Shown here: positions 44,292 to 56,312 of the stretch, one piece after another
Numbering within the stretch: position 1 is the stretch's first letter
Layout of the letters: every line of letters starts with the position of its first letter
Source: Ananas comosus
Taxonomy: Eukaryota; Streptophyta; Magnoliopsida; Poales; Bromeliaceae
DNA: 64,000 nt
NCBI RefSeq assembly: GCF_001540865.1
Contig: NC_033630.1
Coordinates: 4,559,221-4,623,220 of the forward strand
Direction: 5' to 3'
Notes under the pieces: generated by a model
Told to the model about the DNA's origin: nothing
Database searches by the model: none
Seen by the model: only the letters and a program-made list of their open reading frames with translations
Program-made: the position numbers and the translations under genes

Positions 44292-47200
44292 AATCAAAAG
44301 CATACCGTTGAACAAAGGCAAGAGCTTCTTTCGACTTACCTCGCGAGCGTGCGTGACGAAACGGAGCGACAGCACTTGCTGGTCACTTTATAAATGGACG
44401 TAGCAATCTCTAACGTTCTACTCTAGTAATCTAAATCTTTTACTAAATACAAGATGATCACTTACTAGTAGGTGTTATGTATACTCTTCCTTGATAGTAT
44501 GGAATCTTCGAGGAACCCTCTAGTAGACTTGTAAGTGAGGTAACGAAGCCTCTTGCGATTTACGGATTGTAAGGTATGTTCTTCTACTTACGATTTCGTT
44601 AGTCAACCCTTCTATGTCATACCTTTGCGTCTCCATTTTTCTTTTTCTTTTTTTATTTAGACTCTGTGCGTTTGGAAAAGTTCCTAGTTACTACTGGCAA
44701 CGTGTAAAGGATACTCTCTCTAATAGCTAGAAACGACTTCTTCTACTTGCTGGCGATAGAAGAGTTCGAGAAGATGTTCTACTAGGTTAAGGACTAACTA
44801 TTACTATTATATTGTATCTGTATTTTGTCAAATCACACCTTCCTGCTCACCTTAACAAACGTTTAAAAACAACATTACTAAATTTAATTGTTTTTTCTTT
44901 AAGTCTTAATATTAGATAGACTTTATTTTAAAACGAGCATAATTTGTGATTTGATCGTAACGATTCTCACTAGGTCGGTAAAAAATAACTCGTATTAACG
45001 GTCTTTGTCATCTTATACCCCTTTTTTTTTTTTTTTAAGTCGTCTGTTCTGCGTGACAATTTGTCACCGAACACGAGTGATCTTTCTTAGTGAACAGTAA
45101 TAATGTCCGGATCAGTAATGGGTATTCGTCCTGGATGTACACAAATTCGTGACCTTAGTGAAATCACATTCGAGTTCCTCTTAATATTTTTCCCTATATA
45201 TTATCCGTGTGCGTGTTTTTACGATTACAACCTTACTTTATAATTAGTAGTCGATGTATGCGAACGGACGACTTAATTAAGAGACGAGGTTTAAAAACTT
45301 CCCAGGTCACAATCACTCTATGAGTGAAGTGACCACCGATGCGTTAGCTGTCTATATGGGTCCAGAAGTTTATATCTCTTTTGGACGTAATTGTTATAAC
45401 GTTGTTTTATAACCTCTCATTGATTGATTATCTTTAGTTTTAATTGTGTTGTTTCTATTACATCAGGACTTATACATTGGGATGGAAACGATCCTTTGGT
45501 TTGACGGGATCGTAGGCTCACGAGTGCTATAGGTTGTACCACTATAAACTAAAGTTTTGTTACGACCAATTATGTCGGACCTTAATACTGCCTATTCCTA
45601 GTCTACTTGAAGTCATCTATTCCGTACTTTTCATTTGTATCATAACCAACGACGTCTGGAAAGAGTACAGAGAACAAAATCACTACTGTCATGGTCCTCG
45701 GAATCCCAACATACTCAAGAACTGGGATTGTCCATATAGTGGAAGAGATCGGCCGGAGTAGCTGACCCCTACGTTTTGGACGTGAAGGCGTTCTTCAAAC
45801 CTCATTTTTTTACATTTTTAAGAATCTAACTTTTGGTTAAACAACGTTACTCTTCCTAAACCGATCATCGTACTGCATGGACACGTGGTTTTATACGGTC
45901 GAGTCGGCGAAGGAGTTTGCAGTTTACTCCTTGTCCAAGACGGACGCCTGTTTAGAATCCTAGTGTACAGTTTTGTGGTAGTTGTAGGAAGGTCTGGATA
46001 ATTATCTTTAGGTATATTTACAGAGTTGTTACCGTATATTTTAGTGTATTAAGTCATTTACTTCGGTCAAATATCTATAGACTTGAAAGGAACTAGATTT
46101 ATAACTATGTATTAATCACTGTCGCATTAATCACTTCTATATTATTTGTCTAAGACTTTCAACTAGACTGTTTTCTTCTGTTTAACGTACAACGTTCCAG
46201 TCTATCGACTATTTCATTGGTAAATTTAGTTGAGCAGCTTGGACTGGACATAAAGAACATTCGGGTTTCGAAACGGTTAACAACATCGACAGTTTAGTGA
46301 CGGCGGGGAAGGATTTCAACAGTGGCGTGTCCTAAAGGTTGGGATATCAATCTTTTCTTATGTATACGTGATGCATAATGTACATTGTAAATATTTTGTG
46401 CTTGAGCCGGTCTTTTACTAACCTCAAAATCGAACTCTTTCATTGGAAAGGTTCTTTAGGTCACTGTTATCCCTAACGTCCTAGTAATTAGGTCAGAAGT
46501 ACGTTGGAGAAACGATGCCGACCTATTCAACGAAGGTTCTATAGCCGTAAACATTTCAGTAGACACCAATACTTAGGTTATAGTTTACGTAGTATGACGT
46601 TTTGTAATAAAACAACAGTCAATTTACGATGATACGTCCCTTTACTATTGAAGACAAAATTACTTTGTTTATATAGTATGGTGACCTTTTGTCTATCAGT
46701 ACTATTGATGAACGTTACATGTAAAACAGTATCATAGTCATAAATTATCATTAAGTGTAACGACGAATTGGTACCTGTCCGTCTTATATTTGTAATTCAA
46801 CGTCGTTTTATCTTTGAACGAACCATTGATACTTTGAGTTTAACAGATTGTCAATGATAAACATCAACAAAACCTCTTGGGTTTTATAATAAAACTCAAA
46901 TAAATAAGTAAGTAAATAAGTAATATTTAAATAATAAATAAAGAAGATAAATTATAAATAAATAAATAAATGAATAAATAAGAAAATAAATAATTAAAAA
47001 TTAATAAGTATTTAATTCACTAATTGCAGTGTAGAACCTCGACTGTAAAGCACGCTGCAAAACGTACCTGTAGTTCGTCCTGCACCTCAGCTTGCAACGT
47101 AGTTTCAAGCTAAGAGTGTGAGTGGAGGGATGTATTTACGTGGGGAAAAGATAACAATAAGTATACTGAGTAGTTGTAACGTCTCTTCTATCTCTTTATT

Positions 47201-50200
47201 TTTTTTTCTCAAGAAAAGGAGAAATTTTTAAGATTAAATACTGAAAGAATGATGAAAGAACTAAAGAGATTAACGGCCCACATTTTGAGGTAGTTGGAGG
47301 AGGTGGTAGCACGAGCGTATTTATCCTTAAGGCCAATATGGACCCCGTCAAAAAAACCAATTTGGGTGTGCTTCCTACCTTTATGCTGAATCCCGTTACG
47401 ATGCGTGCGAAGGTCTAGCTCGCTAAAAGTCGAGGGATAACGAAGTTAAAGACCAAGTGGATCGCTCAAAAATACTCAAACGATAAAATAAATTAGTGTT
47501 TTAACAATGTATTAAATTAGTGTTAAGTCTAAAATCACGTTAAAAAGGATTGTCCAACATAACGTCAACGTTTTATTTTTAGTCTGCTTGTTCACGTCTC
47601 CTAAACTTCTATGAACGGATTGGGAGATTAGGTCAATATCTTGCTTATTAAGTTTCGACAACTTATCCGATTTCACAACAGAATTCGTGGTGACTCCATA
47701 GATCCGTGAAAAAGATCGGCTTGGTGAATAGTAGATAGACCAATCGATCGCCATTACTGGAAGGTTTAAAACCAGAATACATGTGGGTAATCAACTATTA
47801 TTTTGTTTGCTTACAGTAAAATTAATTTTTTTCCTCAACCATGTTATACAGTTAGTTACGTGTGGAAGAGGGAGTTAATAAGGTTTGGATAACTCAAAAA
47901 AGAAAAAAAACCAAAATACTCCATGGGAGATGGTGGGAAAACACGGGAGGTGATTCGTAGGCTACTGGAGAGTCCCTCGGTAGTTTTTGTAAGAAAAGAA
48001 AAGAAAGGATAGGGGAGATATATATACACATATATATGTAAAAATCCGAAAAAAACGTAAATCGGGAGAGTTGAAAAAAAAATAAATGTTTACCGGGATC
48101 GCTTAAATATAAACGTATATGCTGGGAGAGAAACGGTGCGCTCGCCATGCAACCATAAAAATTCAACTTGTGCCACTAACTTAGTGGCACAAGTATAGGT
48201 ATGAAATTAGGGAGAAAAAATTGAATCTTCGCTATTTTTTATGTTTTTCCTTGCGCCACTAACTTAGTGTACAACTTGAATTTTGCGGTGCATCCACGAG
48301 TGCACCGTTTCTTTCCCGAGATAAATACGTTTATATTTAAACAGTCCCGGTAAATAATTTTTTCTTTCAAAACTCCCCCGATTTACTTTTTTCACGAAAA
48401 AAATAAAGAACACGTCATAATCTCTGGTTGCTGTGTGGTAAAGAGAATCTAAAGGACACGTTATAAAGGATATGTTTTGACAAAAATAGTACCTGCGATA
48501 GTGGGCATTGTGGTTCAAGTGACAGTGTTATTTTTAGAGGTAAGTTTATACGTTGGTTATACGAGTAAATCTGCCTTTCTATCTTTAGTGGGGTGATAAT
48601 GTAAAATTATACGTTAATTGTTGTATGGACAGCACGAAAATATGGTTAAAACAAGTTCATACGACGTTTTTAAGAGCATCTGTACGTAAGTGGTTTCCTT
48701 TGGTTTATCAGAGAACATGCTTCCCAGTAGAGAAAGTAGTAACGTTACGGAAAGTTTTCAACGAGGTCAAGTAGATTATTACGATGGTTTATGTTGTTCT
48801 TATTGCATCATAGTCTTCTTTTTTTTTTTTTTTTCCTCTTTTTGGCCGTTGTTCAACTGTTTTCAATTAAGTTCTATTATGGTCTTAATGATCTACTTCA
48901 TTTTTTAAGTATGAGTTAATCTCATCTTTCAGAGTTTTGTTAGAGGGTGTATTTAGTTGAAAAACGATCTCTCCTTTATATGTGTTTTCTCGTTTTTCTT
49001 TACGGTTCCCTTCCTCGTTTTGTGTTGTTTGAGTATTAATAAACTACCAGTCGTTGTCTCACTTATTGTTTGGATATTGATCATTATCGGTTTAGTGGGG
49101 TAAGACAATGGTGATGGTACATTAACCATGATTCAACAACAGAGGTAATTCGGGGTGTTGTCTCTGTGACGAACGGTTCTGTATATTATATAGAAAGGTG
49201 TTCCTATTAGACTTCTGAAAAAAAAATAATTATCTGAATCTTTTATGATATTAATATTTTTATTAAGAAGTTTTTTAAATAAATGTTTGATCCAGATATG
49301 TCACTTACTTAATGACGAAAGATTTACGCCATTTAGTAAGTGGCGAAAGAAGTTTCCTAATTTTGATAAAACACAAATTATGATATGTACAAAACGTCAA
49401 ACCTATATCTTTTGTACATTTAATCCCATTTTTGCCAATTACTAAGTGGCGAAAATCTTTCGCCATTTACTAAGTGGCAAAAATAGTCAGATAAAAATGT
49501 TTATTTTTAAAGCCTACGGATAAAAATATAAAATTTCCAAAACATCCGAATCATCGGGTTTGTGAAGATTAGACTTACATTCAGCTTTTATGCACTTGTT
49601 TTAGTATATGATAGTGATCTTACAGAACTGGTTTTACAAGAGCCTTTTTTCTCCCTTCACTCTACTCCTTCGAAACTGCCATTATACTGATGGTCGTATA
49701 CCAAGCCTCCGAGTCTTAACTTGGGACGCTGAGTCGTGTTTTAGTTCATTGTTTTTTAATATTCTTCAAATTCTTAGCGTCCAACAATCGGATCAGCATG
49801 TCAGTATTGTTCTACTGGTCGTATATGATGGACAGATTGTTACTTCTGAGGTATTACAGAAGAACATTACATCAAGAATAAAAAATTCTTTTAATTGTAT
49901 CAAATTTACTAAGAAAAAGCGTATGTGTAGGTAAATTTAACAAAGGATTGTCCTTATACAACCTCTTCCTAGTCCGGGAAATTCTGAACTACATAGTCAT
50001 TTGAGAGTTTATTTATTCTTGACCGAGGTTTTTTCTTCTTAACTTATTCTAAACTTTGTATTAGGATGATTTTTATAATTACTACCCGGTAGAATGGAGT
50101 CAAATTAGTTAATGACTACTAGAATGTATTATAACCTATATTTACTACAAAAGTGATTAAGTTTAGTTTACATGTTGTAACTCCAGATATTTCGACTGTG

Positions 50201-53134
50201 AACCCTTATGCTCAACTGGTAACTGTTATATAACCAGTTAGCCTAACAAGTCCAGCAATATGTACTAAAAAAAAAGTTATGGACCTTCGTATGTAGGCAT
50301 ATGTCATATGTGTAAGAATTGTGCAGCTTTGTTGTCGGTTTCAACAAATCTACGAACATAAGGTAGTTCTTTCTCACTTTCGTGTTATGATATACGTAGT
50401 TAGTCCACGCATGGTTGAAGTTGAGTGTACTTTAAAACAACACCGTAAAATCTTCGATGTTTACTGTTTATTCCTACGACTAGTAATTACGTTTAATTTT
50501 TCATTAATCTCCTAGATATACGCATGGTTAATTTCCTAGATATACGTACTTTGTAAAACTTTTGTCGTGACTATTCTCTCCTTTTTGTACCGTTTTCTCA
50601 TCGACAATTTGTGTATTAAGAAGGTTCTTACTTGTTCTTAAAGACCAGGTCGTTTGGGCTAAGGATTACCAAGCTAAAACCAATACTTTCGAGCTTGAGA
50701 TCATCAAATCTTTCAGGATCAACCTAGACTTGGTTTCTTTAAACGTTTTTAAGGAATACAACATTTTCTTTTTCCTTATTTCTCGTCTATTCCTAAATTT
50801 GAATCCGAATTTACGTGGTCTTGGTGGACCTGAAAGTACGACATCTATCGGTCGGTTCGACAGTTTTATAATATAAAGGTTGGTTTTGAAAGTTTTAAAA
50901 CGTTAACTGTTGGTTGTAATTATAAAATTGTTAAATTTCGCTGATCAAATCGGTTTACTAATTCTTTATTATTTCCTATGTACAGCCGTTATACCATAAA
51001 AGCTGGAGTTTTAAATCAAACGTCATGTTTGTAACTAAAAATCGTAAACTCAAAATCTTTAATTTATACTATTAATACCAATTGAAATATGTAGTTTCAC
51101 TAAAACCGTAGTTCTTCTGAGTAGACATGGCGATCGAACGTAAGAAATAATAAAGATGGTTAACTGATTACGATTAGTGAAATTTAACTACTTTACACTT
51201 AGATCCACCAATCAACATTTTAAAACTTTCAATCCCACCACTTATGTTTTAAAACTTTCAAATCTGCCAATAAACGTTTATCCGTTTTCAAGCTCATCTT
51301 AAACTACGTAAGTTGGGAATTTGAATTGACTTGATTACTACACATTTACTTTTATTAAACCTTTATATTATATCTTTCGTGCATCTTCCGTCATTTGTTG
51401 TTTTCACTTTTTTATTGTCGAGTCTGTTCTCACTTCTTATTGATCTAGTATATCGTCGTTTTTCTTAGTGTCCTCTTTTTGACTATCAGTAGTATTTTAT
51501 TACCGTATCAAATTTTATGCCGGATATGCCAGGGTATACGTAACACCTGTTATTTGGTGTGACGTATATCAGATACGACCGTTATACACCACTAGGCGTA
51601 TGCGTCGACGTATCTGGTGTATACGTCGGTACATAACAAATGTTCCGGGGGGACAAACCCTATTACCCAGCCCAAAAACAGTATAAATCTAGTCCATGAG
51701 TAACCTCCAGTTCGGTAAGTTTCCACTTTTCTTCTTCTTTGGAATCAGTAAGGATATATTACTAATATGTAGATTTACAATCGTATATGAAATAATAACT
51801 ATATACATTAAACGTATTTAAAAATTAAAACAATTAAAGAACCTATTGAGTCATAACACTTACTGGCAAATTTATTTTTTAATAAAGAGTAGTATGTAAA
51901 ATCGGTTAAAAATGACGTATGTAAATAAATATTCTGATACTCTGCGTTAATAACGTTAATATACATATAAAGGATTATGGGAACTGTCGATTTGACGTAT
52001 GCACGGTCATATACGTGGGCGTATGACGTATATGTCTTACACCACCCATCTGACGGGCGTATGGTGTATCGTGAAAACCTTTGTAACTTATTACCGTAAC
52101 TTCGATTAGCTTGTAAAAATCTAATTGAAGTCAGTGATTACCCCGGATCAAAGGTTTTAATATAAAAAGAACTGTTAATTGTCGTATTTATTATGTTATA
52201 CGGACGACAAACTATCCTACAAAGTGGTTCGAATAGTTCCTTCTCGACATTGAGTGGACGTTATCATCTAGATAGTTAAGGTTCAAGTAGCTGACATGAC
52301 TTGTATCATTGTTTTGTTTTGGTTCAGTGCAAGTTCTCGTTTAGATGACGATCGTTTCTCAATATATTACTTTTCCTTAAATGCTTGTGTGTGGATAATA
52401 CGTTAAGAGATTATTACGAGTTGAGACGCTAGAGACGATGTAAGCTATGTGGTGTCGATTGACGAAAAAGGGGTCGGATCTAATGTCTCGTAAAAGTCAT
52501 CCCTTTGTTTTACTTATTCGGTTGGTTCTCGTCCCATGATCTTTTTTATTTCTATGATCTCGAAGTTCGACGTCATCTTTCGACTCGGAGTTTTCTACTT
52601 TGAGGTTACACTTCGAAGACGAAGGTGGGCGTCGTTTAACGACCAATTCTCCGATACTTTTTCGCCATTCTTCGAAGTCGTCCACGGTTTGTCCCGGATT
52701 TGAGTCAAGTACCTGTTTCAATGGTAATTTTCTAACAAGCAGCAGAAGGGGTACCGGCTTTCTTGTTGGTGTCCGGAAAGAAGGCCTTTCAAGTCCTACT
52801 CCAACCGTTGGAGGAAGTAGGATAGGCGGCTGCGATGGCTGCTGGGAGGCTTGAAGTAGTGCTGGCAGTCAACGAGTAGGCTGTGTAAGAGCAGCCGCGC
52901 AACGAAGCACCAGAGTTGGAAGGAAAGACATTGTCGATGCCGGGCGGGGAGTGTAGAGTGGGAATTAGGTGAGGAGAAAGGGGAGAGGTGGTGGGTAGAG
53001 GACGGATGCTCGAGTTGTCTACTTAGTTTAGGGCAGTGTGAGGCGCTGGAGAGCTCGTTACGTTTCCTTCGTTAGCTAAGGGAAGATTCGGGTTGTGTCA
53101 CTCGAGCCTGTGGTTCCGCCTCGCGCCGGTGGTA
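44292..53134. CDS. Aspartokinase (aspartate kinase), plastid, complete; mirror text
   Basis: Phosphorylates aspartate with ATP, the first step toward Lys, Thr, Met and Ile in plastids. Read right to left without complementing: 13 exons at 53,134-52,724; 52,476-52,394; 52,297-52,257; 48,782-48,628; 46,595-46,446; 46,342-46,247; 45,996-45,880; 45,778-45,659; 45,577-45,485; 45,383-45,267; 44,791-44,675; 44,564-44,502; 44,396-44,292 (TAA). They sum to 1,668 nt, 555 residues, no stop, all junctions in phase. Residues 1-~90 look like a transit peptide (MVAALRLGVRAHCVGL; Arg/Ser-rich). KFGGSSVASADRM at 94-106 is the nucleotide-site signature, with TTDDF at 240-244, GRGGSDLTA at 291-299 and VWKDVDGVLTCDP at 313-325. 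Two ACT regulatory domains follow (~405-550; e.g. STRMLGQFGFLAKVFS, QGASKVNISLVV). No homoserine dehydrogenase domain, so monofunctional, probably the lysine-sensitive type. Length fits the family. Appears intact. Confidence 0.96.
45182..45266. other. Probable GC-AG intron start in the aspartokinase gene
   Basis: Exon 10 ends CAG at 45,267 and the next bases in mirror reading are GCAAGC rather than GT. The protein phase is right (ELIQQ|ELDHLVEE), so this is most likely a GC donor, the commonest non-canonical type. Intron 10 runs from 45,266 down to 44,792; only its first part is marked here. Confidence 0.65.
46885..47010. repeat. (AAAT)n-like microsatellite in an aspartokinase intron
   Basis: AAATAAATAAGT and AAATAAATAAAT units lie in the intron between exons 4 and 5 (48,627-46,596). 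Confidence 0.75.
48020..48380. mobile_element. MITE in an aspartokinase intron (mirror text)
   Basis: The arms around 48,020-48,130 and 48,270-48,380 are inverted copies. Read correctly, one has TTTAGCCCCCTCAAAACTTT and GGCCCT, and the other has the complement of these words. The centre holds two printed palindromes TGCCACTAACTTAGTGGCA-like (48,172-48,189 and 48,253-48,269). It lies in intron 4 and does not affect the exons. Confidence 0.65.
49300..49500. repeat. Inverted repeat in an aspartokinase intron (mirror text)
   Basis: Printed GCCATTTAGTAAGTGGCGAA near 49,328 pairs with TTGCCAATTACTAAGTGGCG and TTCGCCATTTACTAAGTGGC near 49,432-49,485. It is probably a small MITE inside intron 3 (52,256-48,783). 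The plus frame 49,245-49,445 is a shadow. Confidence 0.55.
51480..52095. mobile_element. Element with TATGCAG-rich ends in intron 3 (mirror text)
   Basis: Both ends are dense in the word printed GACGTAT or GTATACG (TATGCAG and GCATATG when read correctly), at 51,530-51,640 and 51,990-52,080, with an AT-rich centre. Subterminal repeats of this kind suggest a non-autonomous DNA transposon. No target duplication was found. Confidence 0.5.
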
Positions 53135-53600
53135 TAAATCTTGGGTTTTTAAGTGATGAGAGAGGTTTAGACCGTGGTCTCTCCGTAAAGGTGTTCGTAA
53201 AACGCCCAGTTAGGTGCATTTAGTTTTCTTTTGTGTTCTTAGTTTGTTTTGTTAGCTTCTTTTTGCGAATTTGGGGATTTCTAGCGAAGTCGTTCTTTCT
53301 CCCCCATCAACTCTAATTCTATCGCCCCACGCTCTTAGCTTACGCTTGCCTTTCTCATGGAGCTCGAGCAGCTAACCCACCTCTCTCTCTCTCTCTCTCT
53401 CTCTCCCCTTCCTCGATCCCAAAGGAAAGAGGGAGAGCGCAGCTCCCCTCCAGCCTCTCTCTAGCGACGCCGCAGCTGCCACCACTTTACCTCTTCCCTG
53501 ATCCCTCCACCACACAGCTCCCCACGCAGAGGAGAAATATACACGTCTCGCCCCTCCTCTCCCTCCCTCTCCCTCTCCCTCTCCCTCTCTTTCTCGCCCG
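53135..53600. promoter_or_regulatory. Aspartokinase promoter, TATA box and 5' leader with intron (mirror text)
   Basis: Read right to left, a TATA box (CATATAAAGAGG; TATAAA at 53,540-53,535) is followed by a leader containing AAACCCTAGC and a CT microsatellite (printed CTCTCTCTCTCT at 53,381-53,404), both typical of plant 5' UTRs. A probable leader intron has donor GAG|GTACTC at 53,359 and acceptor CCAG at 53,170, leaving about 36 nt of leader before the ATG at 53,134. The (CCCTCT)n stretch lies just upstream of the TATA box. Transcription-start placement is inferred. Confidence 0.7.
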
Positions 53601-54103
53601 GGAGGGCGGGGCGGGGCGACTATGCTTACCTGCCACCCCTAACTCCTCGCGCTTAGACCTTCGTAGCCTACGCGCTTATGACAAACCAGAGAGTAGCCAG
53701 GCAAATAATCGGCTCTACGACTCACTACCACGGGAGAAAGGCTTAGGCTGGAAACTGCCCTTTCAAATGACATAGTATGAGCATAGCATACGAGTCATTA
53801 TTTAATCAATATATATAAAAAATTTTTTATTATTATTTTTATAAAAATATAATTAATACTACCCTACCTATTTAAATTTTTTATAATAAAATAACCAGCG
53901 TTTGCAGTAGAGTCATTATATTGATTACGTAAATTTTTTTATTTTATTTTAAAGACTTCCTCTAAGGCAGTCGTTTAGACTTTCAAGTATTAAAGAACTC
54001 TTAACAGTTTTAAAGGCCTCACTATATACACACTTCTGACTTTTAATGTTTATTCACACTACTGTATGTAATCTTCCCAGAAAAATTAAGTGCTTTACGC
54101 ATG
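53601..54103. other. Region upstream of the aspartokinase promoter (mirror text)
   Basis: GC-moderate next to the promoter, then AT-rich. No gene or repeat is recognised. It separates the promoter from the solo LTR. Confidence 0.45.
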
Positions 54104-56312
54104 TATAAACATTATGTGACTTGAAAACGTTTAATGCCTCAAGCTCATACACCTTATCACGCACCTAGTGAGGATGTACAAGATTTTCTAATCTTGTTCA
54201 AAAACCTATTCAAACTCCTACTAACCTTACGATTTTCACTCTTTAACGTAACTTGACCGCTTTTAGTCGGAAAAAGACGAACGACATGGCCATGTCGGTA
54301 GTGGAACATGGCCATGTTCGACTGTCTAAGCACCGTCGTTCCAATCAAAGCATTAAAGTGTAAACTATGGATGGATAAACTAGGGTCGTGCTGAGACCCT
54401 GAAGTCACCTCACACGATCTCGAGTCGTTTCCCAAGAAAGTGGAAGAAGAGAGAGAGAGAGATCCCAAAAAGAGAGAGATGAAGCTTAAGCGGCTAAAGC
54501 GAGCAAAGGCAGCGTAGCGCACAAGAAGCGACCAGTGCTCGCAACACCTCGGAGGCACCCGCACACTCTCTCACAAAACCTTCTGAGAAACGACAGGACT
54601 TGGTCATCCCACGACCAACCTTCGAGCCCTTCCATTTGCTGAGCTAAAAGAGGTAATCGCTGCAAGCTCATCTGAAAATACACAACGAAAACTCAATAAC
54701 GAAGATCAACGAAATTAGACTCAAAAGTCGTTAATTTTAACCTAATAAATCGACACTTAATTCGAGGAATCTGGTCCCTATTCGATGAAACCCCGAATTA
54801 ACTCTGTTGATCAAGTTATACTTTGTTTAAACCTTAATTTGCGCTTGATAACGGTGTTGAACTACATCAACCTGAACAAGAAAGCGTCGTCCAAGCGCTC
54901 GAGGAACCCCAACTAAACCCCTGGTCCCTCCGATCAAACCTTCCATGAGGTTGATTCCCATTCGACCTTAACGTCGATCTTTTGACTTTAGCGTATTAAG
55001 GCTGATATAAACGATATATACTACTAAAACTACAGCACAAACACAACTAGCGTCGCCCTCAAGCTGGCTGGAAACCCAGTAGGAACCAACCGAAACCCTT
55101 CGGAAATCTCTGAATTAACCTCCATGATTTCACTTGGTTTTGTCGCTAAATACAATAATGAACTATGCTCTACACTTAACTCGGCTTTAGCCTGTAAAGC
55201 CGGCATCTAAATTAGGCTAGAACTGCAAACAAAAAGTCGTCGTAACCCCGAAGCAACTCGGCAACACCCTGAAGAACACCTATTAACCTCGGATCATGAT
55301 CCACCCAGCCTGGATTGGTCTCGTTCACTTTGAGGAGATACAAGATATACATAATATCTTTACCAGAATAACACACGAATACACTAACTATTCCCGAGCT
55401 GCAAGCAATAGTATTACAACTTGTATAAGCTTTACTTCAGAGATATTTCATCTCTTGTGAAAATGTACTTTCATAAATATAAGCATAAGTTAAGTCAACT
55501 TACTGAATACTTGTTCACATCTTACGTGAATATGCCATCTCTTGATACTGTACGAATACTAATACAACTATCACGGTACTATCATCTTTCTGAGATTACG
55601 GTATATACTTGATCGTAATGAGAATGTACAAACAATAGATCACCTATGATCAGCAATAATTATAGCCGATATAACTTTAAGGCTAGTTTCCTAGCTCTCG
55701 TTCTTATAACACTCGATTAACACTATCGACTCTGTACAACCTGACACCTATACGAACGAACGGTAGCACGAGTAAGCGTGTGCGAACACTCCCAGCGAGG
55801 GATGTTCGACCGTGAGGCCTCAACCGGATGCGCTGTCAACGAGCGGGCACGCCCTAACCCACGGCTTCACCTAACGGCACTCCTCACATATGATGGTGCC
55901 CCGGTAATCCGCGCCGCGTTCGACCTGATGGAACCCATCCAGGGACACTTACTTTCCTATCATGAGTTACTTTTTCCTGTCATTATTTACGAATAATTAA
56001 TTTCACATGTCATCAGTGAAAGTATAAGCACGGATATAAGTACAGATACAAGTACTAATGTCTTTAACGGTATAGGGATAATACGTTTACTAAGTAATGA
56101 CATCTTACGATAATGTACAACTAATGTACGAGTAATGAACAATCGTAGTACGAATATTTAGTACGTAAATAGCAAAAACGAAAGTTAATCATGTAGTACT
56201 CGGATCACCACATTAAGCGGCTCCGACCGCCGAATGGGTGACCTTTGATAACAATTATCAAGAGTGCGGGAAAAACCACCAACAAAAATGTCTCGATAGA
56301 TGTCCTCTCCAA
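54104..56312. mobile_element. Remainder (2.2 kb) of the LTR begun at 19,517 (mirror text)
   Basis: This is the reverse complement of the LTR at 33,955-36,581 for almost its full length, including the word printed ACATGGCCATGTCGGTAGTG (54,284-54,303). Its homology stops at the N, where about 350 bp of LTR are missing; those are found at 19,517-19,910. Its other end reads in mirror GTATTACA followed by AATAT (54,108-54,104), the same target duplication as at 19,512-19,516. The frames printed here are shadows. Confidence 0.92.

Larger units (their letters stand above)
19911..56312. other. Mirror block: 36.4 kb written backwards without complementing
   Basis: Read right to left on the printed strand, this block gives normal plant DNA; read on either regular strand, it does not. 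Evidence: a complete 13-exon aspartokinase gene with every splice junction in phase; transposase and protease exons; an LTR that continues from 19,910 into 56,312 and is closed by matching 5-bp target duplications; and a MITE matching the forward copy at 10,171. CG dinucleotides are common and GC rare (16 against 2 in 52,501-52,680, counted by hand), the opposite of plant DNA and exactly what reversal does. Both edges are sharp: about 19,910-19,914 on the left and the N at 56,313 on the right. No natural process is known to make such a structure. Confidence 0.96.

Noticed and set aside
52497..52854. Printed frames on both strands at 52,497-52,721 (-) and 52,600-52,854 (+) that look protein-like
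   Set aside because: They overlap aspartokinase exon 1 and intron 1 read in the wrong direction. The printed translations match no family motif, while the mirror reading gives KFGGSSVASADRM.
53340..53790. A normally written island inside the mirror block
   Set aside because: GC is not rarer than CG here, which first suggested normal writing. Mirror reading, however, gives a TATA box, AAACCCTAGC leader and splice sites joined to aspartokinase exon 1, so it is the gene's GC-rich promoter and leader.
19911..56312. A natural chromosomal inversion as the explanation
   Set aside because: An inversion would give the reverse complement and the genes would be readable on the minus strand. They are not.
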